A stretch of 32,262 nt of DNA from the NCBI GenBank assembly GCA_947476735.1, contig CANJRZ010000011.1:1-32262 (forward strand), given 5' to 3'. This DNA comes from Sphingomonadaceae bacterium (lineage in GTDB: Bacteria; Pseudomonadota; Alphaproteobacteria; Sphingomonadales; Sphingomonadaceae). The stretch's first letter is position 1; each line of letters starts with the position of its first letter. Positions 15,695 to 24,444 of the stretch are shown here, piece by piece. A program made the position numbers and the translations under genes. The notes under the pieces are model-generated. The model was not told the origin of the DNA. It made no database searches and was given only the letters and a program-made list of their open reading frames with translations.

Positions 15695-16543
15695 TCAGTC
15701 CTGCTTATTGAACGTTGCGATGAGGGCGTTTGACGAGGGCCCCCGATAGGTATCGATCACCGGCTTGAGCCCTTCGCGCGCCATCCGCTCACGGACCGCG
15801 AGCACCGTGGGAGCGAGGTGGAGCAGCGCGTCCATCTCGGCGATACCGTTGAGAGCGGTGCGGAAGCCGGCGGCTTCGGCGGCGCGGTTGATCGACTGTT
15901 TCTTAACCCGCAGCACATCGGGCGGGATCAGGGCGATGCGTGCTGCCATAGCCTCGACAGCCGCAACGAGCTGGTCGCCCGGCACGCTGTGATTGGCCCA
16001 GCCCCAGCGCACTGCGGTCTCGGCGTCGATGCTGTTGCCGGGCAGGAAAGCGAACTCCTTGGCCTTCTTGGCGCCGACTTCGGCCACCCAGGTTGGCGCT
16101 ATGAAGCCGCCTCCGATCGGCACGCCGGGTTCGCCGATGCGGACATCGTCGGCGACGATCGTCAGGTCGGTGAAGACGCAGAGCTGCGCTGCGACGCCAA
16201 GGCAGTAACCGTGGACCGCCGCGATCACCGGCTTGGGATGATCCCAGATCGCCAGCCAGCGCTCGACATTGCGCTGCAACCGGGCGGCATCGGCAACCGG
16301 ATCAATCGACCCCACTCCGCCATATTGACCGAGGTCCATTCCCGAACAGAAACCGCGCCCGGCGCCGCGGATGCCGATAACCGGCGCACCTTCGGCAGCG
16401 AGCCGTTCCAGCGCATCGGAGAACTGGTCGAGCATCGCGCCAGAGAAGGCATTGGCATTCTCGGGGCGATTGAGGACAATCCAGCTGATCGCCTCTCCAT
16501 GCTCGAGCAGGATCGGCCGGCCGGTGTCCACCGGATCGGTCAT
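15695..16543 (-). CDS. Crotonase-superfamily protein lacking both catalytic glutamates
   Basis: 282 residues from the ATG at 16543, which overlaps the stop of the upstream NTF2-like gene (ATGA). The fold signatures are clear: ENANAFSGAML, first oxyanion segment FCSGMDL at 65-71, second GYCLGVAAQL at 112-121. However, the positions matching crotonase E144 and E164 are Q120 and G140 (GVAAQ, GEPGVPIG). It is therefore unlikely to be a standard hydratase. Other crotonase-fold reactions (isomerisation, thioester or C-C hydrolysis such as 6-oxocamphor hydrolase, ring cleavage) are possible; I cannot choose among them. Co-translated with the preceding and following genes. Confidence 0.82.
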   Translation of the reverse strand: MTDPVDTGRPILLEHGEAISWIVLNRPENANAFSGAMLDQFSDALERLAAEGAPVIGIRGAGRGFCSGMDLGQYGGVGSIDPVADAARLQRNVERWLAIWDHPKPVIAAVHGYCLGVAAQLCVFTDLTIVADDVRIGEPGVPIGGGFIAPTWVAEVGAKKAKEFAFLPGNSIDAETAVRWGWANHSVPGDQLVAAVEAMAARIALIPPDVLRVKKQSINRAAEAAGFRTALNGIAEMDALLHLAPTVLAVRERMAREGLKPVIDTYRGPSSNALIATFNKQD

Positions 16544-17007
16544 TCGGCTCGGCCGATCGGGTTCGACGCCTTGACGTGATAGTCGGTAGCCATCGTCGTG
16601 CGCAGCTCGCGCCGCTTGAACTTCCACTGGCCCCCATCCTTGACCACCGTGTCGAAATACTGGCCATAGAGAATGCCGTCGGGACGTTCCCTCGTGTAGC
16701 GATGGATCGCCAGCACGATCGAACGGACATTCGCCTCTTCGTCGCTGACGAAATCGATCACGATGTTAGAGTTGTGATGGCTCGTACCCCGGAAAAAGGC
16801 GCCGATTCCGTCGAGCGTCTTCTTGTAGGCCTCCATGCCGCTGGCGCCAAAATTGGGGGCGTAGCTGACCTCGCAATCCTCGACGAACAAAGCCGCCATC
16901 TCGACAGGCTGGTTCATGTCGAGATTGTAGGAATAATCGTACATCAGCCGCTCGATGGCCTTCTCCTCAAGCAGCCTCTCCGTGGCGGTCATGGCGTTTC
17001 CGGTCAT
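16540..17007 (-). CDS. SnoaL/NTF2-like protein
   Basis: About 155 residues from the ATG at 17007, supported by AGGA six bases upstream; an earlier TTG at 17025 is less likely. Sequence pattern of the SnoaL-like (PF13577 type) cone fold: an N-terminal helix with IERLMYDYSYNLDMN, ALFVEDCEVSY, HHNSNIVIDF, then a strand-rich end (YGQYFDTVVKDGGQWKFKRREL). Members include small isomerases, dehydratases and subunits of ring hydroxylases. First gene of the overlapping block NTF2-crotonase-crotonase-flavin reductase-DUF2889-ribB, 84 bp after the TonB receptor. Probably acts on a pathway intermediate. Confidence 0.8.
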   Translation of the reverse strand: MTGNAMTATERLLEEKAIERLMYDYSYNLDMNQPVEMAALFVEDCEVSYAPNFGASGMEAYKKTLDGIGAFFRGTSHHNSNIVIDFVSDEEANVRSIVLAIHRYTRERPDGILYGQYFDTVVKDGGQWKFKRRELRTTMATDYHVKASNPIGRAE

Positions 17008-17091
17008 TTGCAGTCCTGTTCTCAAGTATCGCGCTTCGAGTCGCGAGGGCTCACGGTGCTCAGCGCAAACCCTCGCTCTCGCTTCTGTTCC

Positions 17092-19509
17092 TTAGAATTT
17101 GACGGAGAGCTCTCCGCCGAACGTCCTCGGCTCACCCGGATACCAGGTATTGACGCCTGCCGACGCGCCGAGTGCGTACCCCGAAATGTGATACACCTTG
17201 TCGGCCAAATTGCGGACATAGAAAGCAGCGGAGACTTTGCTCTCCATGATCTCCTTCCAGCTCAGGCGCATGCCGACCGTCGAATATCCGCTGAGACGAG
17301 TACCCGGCGTCGATGTTCCATTGGTGCTGGAGAAGAAAGTATGCGTCTGGGCATAGAAGTCCGTCCGCAAGTCCACCTTGCCAAGCTCGGCCGGGACCGG
17401 GAATTTGACGGTGACGTTCGCCGACCCCGACCATTTCGGGCTATCCGGATAGCTGTCGACCGACAGGCTGCCAACGAAGGGAATTGGCACCCGCGTCTTG
17501 GTATATTTGGCGTCGGTATAGGCCAGGTTGAACCCGACATCCAACCATTCGGCCAGGCCGACATTCGCGTCCACCTCGACGCCGTTGGTGACGGCTTCGG
17601 GCACGTTGACGGTGAAGCCGGCCGGCGCGCCACCGACCACGGCGTAGAGAGCGCGCTGGGCGTTCTCTACCACGATTCGGTATCCGGCGATATTGAACTG
17701 GACTGGCAGGTCGCCAATACGGCCGTTGAACTTGTAGCCAAGCTCGAAGTCATGAACCTTTTCATTCTTGAACAGGTTCGCCGCCTTGCCCGTCAATGGA
17801 TCCGTGAACGGCGCGACGGTGCCGTTGAGATTGCCCGAACGGAAGCTGCCGCGCTGGCTGAAGTAGATCATGTTCGCGCGGTCGATCTGATATTGCAGGC
17901 TGAAGGTCCAGGCCGGAGCCGAGAGCTTCTTGCTCTGCGTCGCGGCTGCGGAATTCGGATCGACGCCAAACACGTTGCCGGGAGCCTGGGTAATACCCAC
18001 CTTTTCCCAAGTATAACGGCCACCCACGGTGGCCGTCAGATCGTCAGTGACCTTATAGCTGGCCTGAGCGAACACTGCTTTCGACGATTCCCGGTTCCGG
18101 TAGGCGTAGGAGATATCCGCGATCGGCGCCGGCAGACCAAGGTCCGCGCCGATATTGATCGGAATGATCTCGAAGCGACGCTGGCGCGAATAGAAAACAC
18201 CGGCGGTATATTCGAGCCGCCCGTCGGCCGCCTTGCCCTGGATTTGCAGTTCGTTGGTGAAGATGTTGGAGCGGAAGGTCTGGCCGCCAGGCGCACCGGT
18301 CGCATTGATGCCGCTGAGCTTGAACAGCCAGAGCCCGCCGAATGGACCTCCGTCGAGATTGCCCGGCGTGTTCGCGCGACCGTTCATATAAGAAAATATA
18401 TTCTTCAGCTTGAGGTCGTCGCTAACCTCGAACTCGGTCGTGTTGGATACGAAGATGTTCCTGGCGCGGTGAGGCAGATCATATTGCAGGAAGGTCTTGT
18501 ACGGGTTTTGATGGGAAAACCTCGTATATCCCTCGACCGCACCCGGAAAAAATCCCGGACGGGCAGGTCCATCATTGCGGCCGTATATCGTCGCCAGGGT
18601 GCTGTCCCACAACTTCCCGGTCGAGTTGAACAAGCGGTTCGTGCCATCGCTGTTGAACTGGGTCGCGGGGTTACCGGGCGTCGTCGGTGCTGAATTATAG
18701 TTGATGATGTTGCCGGCACCTTCGGTGCCCCTAGCGCGGTCATATTGAACGATCGTAACGTTCTTGAGTCGGTCGGTAGGGGTGAACAGGATCGTCAATC
18801 TGCCAGAGCGCGTGTCTTTGTCGCCCAGTGTATTGCCAGTGTTGATGTTGGTGACATAGCCGTCGGCCTTGGTGACGTCGAAGGCGACACGGACAGCCAG
18901 CTTGCCTGCAACCAGCGGCAGGTCGATCGCTCCCTGCCCCTGGATAAGTTTGCGCGATCCACCGCGGAGCAGGGCGAAACCGCCGATCTCGTCGCCCGGC
19001 ATGGGCGTTGAATAGAGCACGGCGCCACCAGTCGCATTGCGCCCGAATAGCGTCCCCTGCGGCCCCTTCAGCACCTGGATCGAGCCGAGATCGAAGAATG
19101 CGGTTGCGGTGTTGTTGGGATTATAGGGCGCTTCATTGATATAGGTCAGGACCGCAGGGCTAGTGCCCGAGAATGGATCGAGCGACTGCCCGCGCATGCT
19201 GAAGCTGAGCTGGTTGGAGTTCTGGCCGTTCTTGACCTGCAGGCCCGGCACGAGCGTGCCCATGTCCTGCTCGCTGACGATGAGGCGATTCCGCAAGGTG
19301 TCTGCACCATAGGCAACCACCGAAATTGGCACCTTGGAGAGCCTCTCTTCCTTGCGCTGTGCGGTAACGATGATGTCGGCTGTATCGGCGCCTTCTTCGG
19401 CCGCCGCCTGCGGATCAGTCGCGGTCTGTGCGAAAGCAGGTGCTGCAATGGATCCGATCCAGGCAACGCTGCCGAGCAACGCTATTCGCATCATATTCTT
19501 GCTGTTCAT
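17092..19509 (-). CDS. TonB-dependent receptor of the catabolic operon
   Basis: 805 residues with a strong ribosome site (GGGAGGATGGGACA before ATG). Signal peptide about 1-27 (ending PAFAQ), TonB box ADIIVTAQRKEE, plug with VPISVVAYGADTL, LVPGLQVKNGQ, SMRGQ, VLKGPQGTLFGRNATGGAVLYST, then the barrel ending in the aromatic C-terminus LSVKF expected for BAM targeting. This is the IprR/FyuA-like receptor type that sphingomonads carry in many copies near aromatic and terpenoid degradation genes. Position inside the operon suggests it imports the substrate of the pathway, rather than iron. Preceded by an NTF2-like gene (54-bp gap) and followed by another after 84 bp. Confidence 0.9.
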   Translation of the reverse strand: MNSKNMMRIALLGSVAWIGSIAAPAFAQTATDPQAAAEEGADTADIIVTAQRKEERLSKVPISVVAYGADTLRNRLIVSEQDMGTLVPGLQVKNGQNSNQLSFSMRGQSLDPFSGTSPAVLTYINEAPYNPNNTATAFFDLGSIQVLKGPQGTLFGRNATGGAVLYSTPMPGDEIGGFALLRGGSRKLIQGQGAIDLPLVAGKLAVRVAFDVTKADGYVTNINTGNTLGDKDTRSGRLTILFTPTDRLKNVTIVQYDRARGTEGAGNIINYNSAPTTPGNPATQFNSDGTNRLFNSTGKLWDSTLATIYGRNDGPARPGFFPGAVEGYTRFSHQNPYKTFLQYDLPHRARNIFVSNTTEFEVSDDLKLKNIFSYMNGRANTPGNLDGGPFGGLWLFKLSGINATGAPGGQTFRSNIFTNELQIQGKAADGRLEYTAGVFYSRQRRFEIIPINIGADLGLPAPIADISYAYRNRESSKAVFAQASYKVTDDLTATVGGRYTWEKVGITQAPGNVFGVDPNSAAATQSKKLSAPAWTFSLQYQIDRANMIYFSQRGSFRSGNLNGTVAPFTDPLTGKAANLFKNEKVHDFELGYKFNGRIGDLPVQFNIAGYRIVVENAQRALYAVVGGAPAGFTVNVPEAVTNGVEVDANVGLAEWLDVGFNLAYTDAKYTKTRVPIPFVGSLSVDSYPDSPKWSGSANVTVKFPVPAELGKVDLRTDFYAQTHTFFSSTNGTSTPGTRLSGYSTVGMRLSWKEIMESKVSAAFYVRNLADKVYHISGYALGASAGVNTWYPGEPRTFGGELSVKF

Positions 19510-19563
19510 TGTCCCATCCTCCCTTTGGTGCCGGCTGCGGGGAAAGCCGGCGCGTGTCTCGCG

Positions 19564-20076
19564 TCAGCCTTTGCTGCGCGGAAATTCACTCGGTTGCGGT
19601 TCAGCACCCGGCCAGCGGACCGGACGATCCGAAGCGAAGGCGCTATCGAGTTCGCGCCATGGCGCGATGTGGATCGTGCGCATGTCTCGGCGGGCGATCA
19701 TCCAGCGCCCGTCGAGGCGCACATATTCATCCTGGTATCGGACCGCGCCGAACAGCGACTGCCCGTCGAGCACGAGCTCGAGATGCGCCGCGACGATCCC
19801 GTCGGCGCGATCGGACAGGCGATTGCCGAGCAGCACATAATGCGGCGTGTGGACGGTCAGTCCCATGCGGCGACGCTGCTCCACCAGGAAGCCGACCACG
19901 CCTTCGCGCCCGGTGCCGCCCACATGGCCCGAGATGCTGAAGGTGGCGCCCGGCGCGAACAGGTCACGCAACGTATCGAGATCGTCGCCGTCCGCCGCCA
20001 CGAAGTAGCGGACGTTGAGATCCTCGATTGCGGCCCTGTCTTCAAGTAACCGCAGACGCTCTTCCAAATCGTGCAC
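19564..20076 (-). CDS. SnoaL/NTF2-like protein, GTG start
   Basis: 170 residues. Start chosen at GTG 20076 because AGGAG lies 7 bases upstream; upstream codons of the open frame to 20109 overlap the promoter. Pattern: LEERLRLLEDRAAIEDLNVRYFVAADGDDLDTLRDLFAP, then TFSISGHVGGTGREGVVGFL and VRYQDEYVRLDGRWMIARRDM, i.e. the SnoaL-like (PF13577) family. The AIEDL-x2-RY-x3-D motif is typical. First gene of the long minus-strand operon, directly downstream of operator site A. Likely a small isomerase, dehydratase or binding protein for a pathway intermediate. Confidence 0.82.
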   Translation of the reverse strand: MHDLEERLRLLEDRAAIEDLNVRYFVAADGDDLDTLRDLFAPGATFSISGHVGGTGREGVVGFLVEQRRRMGLTVHTPHYVLLGNRLSDRADGIVAAHLELVLDGQSLFGAVRYQDEYVRLDGRWMIARRDMRTIHIAPWRELDSAFASDRPVRWPGAEPQPSEFPRSKG

Positions 20077-20118
20077 CGTGATTCTCCTGACCGTAATAAT
20101 CACGATCAAATTAATTCA

Positions 20119-20136
20119 GTCAACATAAATGTTGAC
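20119..20136. promoter_or_regulatory. Operator site A: GTCAAC-N6-GTTGAC
   Basis: GTCAACAT-AA-ATGTTGAC, a near-perfect 18-bp palindrome between the divergent NTF2-like gene (start 20076) and CMD-like gene (start 20258). Its left arm read on the minus strand gives TTGACT, with ATTATT 17 bases on (20100-20095), a plausible promoter for the NTF2-first operon. On the plus strand TTGACA is followed 16 bases later by TATCAG. A protein bound here would cover a -35 box in either direction. Matches sites B, C and D. Confidence 0.75.
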
Positions 20137-20257
20137 AAAAAACCGGAGAAAAATATCAGGGCAAACATAGTCCTGCCGTTAAGCAGCATCGACTAAATTG
20201 AAACCCTTGCCTGATATTTTTCTACTGTATATTTAGTACCTTGGGTTGGAGGAAAAA

Positions 20258-20893
20258 TTGATTACCATTGAACATATCAGCCGTACTGCTGACAAATTGA
20301 TGGTTTCTGTGCCCGAAGGCGACCCGCTCGATACGATCAGCGCGGCGCTGATCGAATTCGGTGTAGTTGCGTCGGTCACCGCACTCGACTCGGCGCGGAT
20401 CGAAAGCAGCTTGGATGCCGCCCTCGCCGCGGGTGCGACCATCGCCCAGATCGAGGAGGTGATCGCGCTTGTATCGGGACTCGGCGTCCACAGCCTGATG
20501 ATGACGATGGCCGCGCTGCAGGCGCGGAGCGGCGACCACGCTCCGCTCGATGCCGAGCGTCAGGCCTTGTGGGCCCACCATGTCGGCGACGATCCCTATT
20601 GGGCGGGTTTCGAGAGCGAGTTCCCCGGCTTCCTCGACGCGATGCTGCGTCTCTCGCCGGCCACCTTCGAAGGTTTCTTCAGCTACTGCGCGATACCCTG
20701 GGCGAACAACCACGTCCGCGCGCGCACGAAGGAACTGGTGGCACTCGCCTGCGACGCGAGCCCAAGCCACCGCTTCATGCCCGGCTTTCGGCTGCACCTG
20801 GCCAATGCCCTGAAGCTCGGCATCGGCAAGCGCGCGATCCGCGAGGCGCTCGCCATCGCGGCGCGGTCGCCGGTCCATCAGGGCGTTGGCTGA
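20258..20893 (+). CDS. Carboxymuconolactone decarboxylase (PcaC-like) family protein, tandem domains
   Basis: About 211 residues from TTG 20258, preferred because GGAGG (20248-20252) sits 5 bases upstream; the TTG at 20246 overlaps that site. Two CMD-like halves are visible: residues about 20-90 (LDSARIESSLDAALAAGATIAQIEEVIALVSGLG) and about 120-205 (ARTKELVALACDASPSHRFMP, FRLHLANALKLGIGKRAIREAL). The second resembles PcaC with its RxH-x-x-x-AL-x-x-G pattern. There is no CxxC, so an AhpD-type peroxidase role is unlikely. It may decarboxylate or hydrolyse a lactone-like intermediate, but this is inference. Divergent from the NTF2/TonB operon and convergent with the P450 gene (12 bp between stops). 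Confidence 0.75.
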   Translation: MITIEHISRTADKLMVSVPEGDPLDTISAALIEFGVVASVTALDSARIESSLDAALAAGATIAQIEEVIALVSGLGVHSLMMTMAALQARSGDHAPLDAERQALWAHHVGDDPYWAGFESEFPGFLDAMLRLSPATFEGFFSYCAIPWANNHVRARTKELVALACDASPSHRFMPGFRLHLANALKLGIGKRAIREALAIAARSPVHQGVG

Positions 20894-20905
20894 ACCGATC
20901 ATCGA

Positions 20906-22153
20906 TCAGACTCTCCAGACCAGCGGGACATTCTCGACCGCGGCGATGATCCCCGAATGATAGACAGGCGGGCTGTCCTGCCGCAGCCGGAACTCCGGGA
21001 TCCGTTTCAGCCATTCCTGCAAGGTGATCGTCACCTCCAGTCGCGCGAGATGCATGCCCGCGCAGCGGTGAGGACCACCGCCGAACGTGGTATGCGACAT
21101 CGCACGCCGGGCGAAATTCAGCTCCAAGGGATCGGGATTCTGGCTGTCATCGAGACCGTGCAGCGCGGTCGGAATCAACACCATGTCGCCGTGCTTGAGC
21201 TCGACCCCGTCAAAGACCTGATCCTTGGCCACCATACGTGCCTCGGACACCACAGGGAAACGGCGGAATAGCTCCTCGACCCCGCGCACCAGCACAAGCG
21301 GATCGTCGCGCAGCTCGGCGACCTTCTCTGGATGGCGGCCGAGATGAATCATGAAGAAGCTGAGGAAATTCACCACGGTGTCGAGCCCGCCGAGCAGCAG
21401 CAAGGCGACGAGCCCGACCGCCTTGTCATGGCTGATCGGTTCGCCATTGATTTCGGCGTTGACCATGATCGTGATCAGGTCGTCGCCGCTGCCCCCGCGC
21501 CTGGCGTGGATGATCGGTTCGACATAGGCGAAGAAACCGTCGTTGCCGGCCTCGAGGTCGGCCGCCATCTCCTCGGGGTTCTGTCCTTCGGGCCGGGTCA
21601 TCTGCCGCGCGAACCCGGTCAGGATCGGCACGTCCGATAGCGGCAGGTCGGCCAGCGCCATGAACACCCGAACCGGGAAGATCGCAGCATACTCGGCCGA
21701 GAAATCGCATTCGCCGCGGGCGAGGAAGCCATCGATCAGCTCGACGGCGACATCGCGGACCTTGTCCTCGACCTTGCGCATTTGGGCGAGGCTCAAGCCC
21801 TTGTCGAGCGCCTTGCGATACGGTGTGTGCTCGGGCGGATCCATCCGCGTCGGCACCATCTGATACTTCTCACCCGCCTCTTTCGGCAGAAAGATCACCT
21901 CGCTGGAGAAGCGCTCCGGGTCGCTGTAAATCTCGCGGATCAGTTCGCCCTTGGTCGCGATCCAATGGCCGCCGGTGAACGGCGTCCAGATCATGCCTGG
22001 CGTGTCGGGGCCCTGCACCTTCTTCCACGCTTCATGATAGCCCTGCTCGATACCCTCGAGCGCATACATGTCGATCTCGCGGATGCGATCGGCCGGGATG
22101 TGCGACGGCACCTCCGCCTTGGCGCGTTCGAGAGTTTCGGGCGTCGATGCCAT
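20906..22153 (-). CDS. Cytochrome P450, CYP101 (P450cam-like) family
   Basis: 415 residues, soluble bacterial size. I-helix [15 protein letters not shown] with the acid-alcohol pair D258/T259, as in P450cam; ExxR at E294-R297; heme-ligand loop [17 protein letters not shown] with Cys364. The I-helix stretch is almost word-for-word that of P450cam, so CYP101 family membership is likely. Novosphingobium CYP101 enzymes hydroxylate camphor or norisoprenoids such as ionone. Last gene of the unit LLM-LLM-alcohol dehydrogenase-P450, 14 bp after the dehydrogenase. No ferredoxin or ferredoxin reductase gene is present in the window, so electrons must come from elsewhere. The hydroxylated product would be the substrate of the neighbouring dehydrogenase. 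Confidence 0.92.
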   Translation of the reverse strand: MASTPETLERAKAEVPSHIPADRIREIDMYALEGIEQGYHEAWKKVQGPDTPGMIWTPFTGGHWIATKGELIREIYSDPERFSSEVIFLPKEAGEKYQMVPTRMDPPEHTPYRKALDKGLSLAQMRKVEDKVRDVAVELIDGFLARGECDFSAEYAAIFPVRVFMALADLPLSDVPILTGFARQMTRPEGQNPEEMAADLEAGNDGFFAYVEPIIHARRGGSGDDLITIMVNAEINGEPISHDKAVGLVALLLLGGLDTVVNFLSFFMIHLGRHPEKVAELRDDPLVLVRGVEELFRRFPVVSEARMVAKDQVFDGVELKHGDMVLIPTALHGLDDSQNPDPLELNFARRAMSHTTFGGGPHRCAGMHLARLEVTITLQEWLKRIPEFRLRQDSPPVYHSGIIAAVENVPLVWRV

Positions 22154-22167
22154 GGTCCGTCTCCAGC

Positions 22168-23253
22168 TCAGGCGATGGTGGGATCGATGACGGCCTTGAT
22201 GGCCTGTCCCGATTTGGTGAGGTCGAGCGCGGCGACGGCGTCGCCCACCCCGAAGCGATGGCTGACCAGATCGGCCAGCGGCACCCTCTCCTGGAGACGC
22301 GTCGCGAGGTGCATGGCCTCATAATAGTGCTTCGGCTTGGGGAAGGTCGCGCCGCCGATCGTGAGGTTCTTGGTGGTCGTGTCCCGCGGTGAGATTGGCT
22401 GGGTGCCGATCGCGCCCCAAAGTCCGAGAATGATGTAGCGGCCGTGGTTACCGGTCAGATCGACGCCCTCGGGAAAGGCGGGCAGAGCGCCGGCGGCCTC
22501 GACCACGAGGCTCGGCCCGGCGGGTCCGGTTAGATCGTAGATCTGGCGCTTGCGCTCATCGGCCGAGATATCGAGCGAAACGGTCGCTGTGGCGCCCAGC
22601 GCCCTCGCTGCCGCGAGCCGGATTTGCGAGCTATCGATGACGATGATGTCGCTCGCACCAGCCTGAGCCGCGACGAGGACGGCGGAGAGACCGACCGGTC
22701 CCGCCCCCTGGACGACGACTTTTTCGGCGATCCGGACAGGGCCGCACCGGTCGAACCCGCGCAGCACGGTGGGAAGCGCGCAACCGAGCGCCGCGACCGC
22801 CTCGGGCTGGGCATGATCGGGCAGTCGGAAGAAGGCGAGGCCGTTCGGCAGCCACGCATAGTCGGCATAACTGCCCCAATTGGGCTTCTCTGCATGCTCG
22901 AAGAAGCGGCTGTTCTCGCACGGCGTCTCTTCGAGGACGGTGCAGCTATGGCAGCGATGGCACAAGGCGATCGGTGCCCAATAGACGAGGTCGCCGGCCT
23001 TTACGGGGATGCCGGCATAATCGGTGGTGACACCAGGGCCGAGCGTCTCGACCCGGCCTACGCCTTCATGGCCGAGGATGATCGGGAACGGCATTTCGCC
23101 GGCTTCGCCCGAGACGATATGGACATCGCTGCCGCACACGCCGCCGAGCACCACCCGGACGAGCGCGCCCCCGGCCTCGGGCTCGGGCACGGGGACGTCC
23201 CAGGTCTCAACCCGGTTCTTGGTGACCATCACCGCCGCTCTGCCCGTCTTCAT
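22168..23253 (-). CDS. Zinc-dependent medium-chain alcohol dehydrogenase
   Basis: 361 residues from ATG 23253 (GGGAG 7-8 bases upstream); the open frame upstream to 23280 adds residues without family match. Catalytic zinc ligands C40 (GGVCGSDVH) and H62/E63 (GHEGVG); structural zinc cysteines C98, C101, C104 and C112 in [15 protein letters not shown]; nucleotide fold [12 protein letters not shown] typical secondary-alcohol dehydrogenase of the Tdh/Zn-ADH type. Located between the monooxygenases and the P450, it should oxidise the P450 alcohol to a ketone, the role of 5-exo-hydroxycamphor dehydrogenase in camphor degradation. Confidence 0.9.
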   Translation of the reverse strand: MKTGRAAVMVTKNRVETWDVPVPEPEAGGALVRVVLGGVCGSDVHIVSGEAGEMPFPIILGHEGVGRVETLGPGVTTDYAGIPVKAGDLVYWAPIALCHRCHSCTVLEETPCENSRFFEHAEKPNWGSYADYAWLPNGLAFFRLPDHAQPEAVAALGCALPTVLRGFDRCGPVRIAEKVVVQGAGPVGLSAVLVAAQAGASDIIVIDSSQIRLAAARALGATATVSLDISADERKRQIYDLTGPAGPSLVVEAAGALPAFPEGVDLTGNHGRYIILGLWGAIGTQPISPRDTTTKNLTIGGATFPKPKHYYEAMHLATRLQERVPLADLVSHRFGVGDAVAALDLTKSGQAIKAVIDPTIA

Positions 23254-23301
23254 TCCATTCTCCCATTCAAAACGGCCCATCTGCGCGGGCCTCGGCGATA
23301 T

Positions 23302-24411
23302 TCAGGCCGCAGGCGCCGCGGCGAGCGAATTGACCTTCGGACAAACTTCGGCGGCAAGCCTCTGGAGCGATTCCACCCAAGGCTTGTGGTCGTCGATGCT
23401 GTCATGCTGGTTGGCAACAATCTGGCCCCAGCCGCCAGTCTGATCGACCAGCTTTTCGAGCTTCTCGATCACCGTCTCGGGAGATCCGCACAACCAGACA
23501 TGTTCGGCGAGGAAATCCATGTCGATGTCCTCGGGCGTGATATCGAGCCCGCTGTCATGGATGATGCCGTCGAACAAATTGAACTTCTTGTAGATGTCGG
23601 TGAGGTAGCAGCGCCAGGTGTTGGCCAGCCCGCTCTCTATCGCGCGACGCTTAGCTTCGGCATCGGTGTCGGCGATGAAAATATCGCGGCAGACTCGGTA
23701 GCGGTTGCGGTCGGCCGGATAGCCAGCCGCCAGTGCCGAAGCCTCCCACGTATCCCAATGCGCCTTCATCTGCGGCGTGCCGCCAAAGAAGGAGATCGGA
23801 CTGTAGTTGCGTGACCCGGCGAAGCGCATCGATGACGAATTCATCGACAACCCGGTGACTGCGATCTCCATCGCCTCGCGACCACCCCAGGGGTTGTTGT
23901 CGGCAATCTCGACATGATAGCCGGGACTGTCGTCGGGGCCGGGAAAGCCGGCCTGGAAGAACTGGCCCTTCTCGCGAAACGGCTCGCGCTTCCAGATCTT
24001 CTCCATCAACTCCAGCGCCTCGAGCTGGCGCGGCCCCAGATCGAAGATATTCTCGAAACCGTGCAGGATGGCATCAGTGTGATGCCCGCCCGGTGCCACG
24101 CCGAGGAAATAACGGCCTTCCAGGACCTGACTCAGCCAACCGATCCGGATCGCGAGCGTCGCCGGGTCATGATATGGCAGCAGGTGCGCCATCGGCGCGA
24201 AGCGGATCTGTTTCGTGCTCTGCGCTGCGCCAGCGATGATCGCCTCGGGCATCGGGATGTTTTCCCAGGCGAGCGTGTAATGTTCGCCGATCATGAAATC
24301 GGCATAGCCCGCGGCATCGGCCACCCGGGCGATATCGAGCGACCAGTCGAACACCTGCCGGGGCGTGCGGCTCGGCGGGTTGTATGGGGTGAGAAAAATC
24401 CCGCACTTCAT
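23302..24411 (-). CDS. Luciferase-like FMN-dependent monooxygenase, diketocamphane-monooxygenase-related
   Basis: 369 residues, good ribosome site (GGAGGAGGA). TIM-barrel luciferase family: MKCGIFLTPYNPPSRTPRQVF, MIGEHYTLAWENIPMPE, RFAPMAHLLPYHDPATLA, GWLSQVLEGRYFLGVAPGGHH, LMEKIWKREPF. These segments parallel the third luciferase-like protein at 29479-30618, which in turn resembles 3,6-diketocamphane monooxygenase, so this is a diverged paralogue. It would use free FMNH2 and O2 for a Baeyer-Villiger type or related oxidation. It sits 33 bp after another luciferase-like gene and 48 bp before the alcohol dehydrogenase, in one transcription unit. Confidence 0.88.
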   Translation of the reverse strand: MKCGIFLTPYNPPSRTPRQVFDWSLDIARVADAAGYADFMIGEHYTLAWENIPMPEAIIAGAAQSTKQIRFAPMAHLLPYHDPATLAIRIGWLSQVLEGRYFLGVAPGGHHTDAILHGFENIFDLGPRQLEALELMEKIWKREPFREKGQFFQAGFPGPDDSPGYHVEIADNNPWGGREAMEIAVTGLSMNSSSMRFAGSRNYSPISFFGGTPQMKAHWDTWEASALAAGYPADRNRYRVCRDIFIADTDAEAKRRAIESGLANTWRCYLTDIYKKFNLFDGIIHDSGLDITPEDIDMDFLAEHVWLCGSPETVIEKLEKLVDQTGGWGQIVANQHDSIDDHKPWVESLQRLAAEVCPKVNSLAAAPAA

Positions 24412-24444
24412 CAGAAATCCTCCTCCAGAAAAGGCCGACGCCGG

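Noticed and set aside
17043-17076. GCGAGGG/CCCTCGC inverted repeat after the TonB receptor stop
   Set aside because: Only 7-bp arms with a 20-base loop and no T-run; not convincing as a terminator.
16576-18693. Very long plus-strand open frame (705 codons) opposite the TonB receptor
   Set aside because: It is a GC-driven antisense shadow of the NTF2-like and TonB receptor genes; composition is His/Arg/Asp/Gly-rich with no domain motifs, while the minus strand has signal peptide, TonB box and barrel.
22624-23814. 396-codon plus-strand open frame
   Set aside because: Antisense to the alcohol dehydrogenase and a luciferase-like gene; no recognisable domain.
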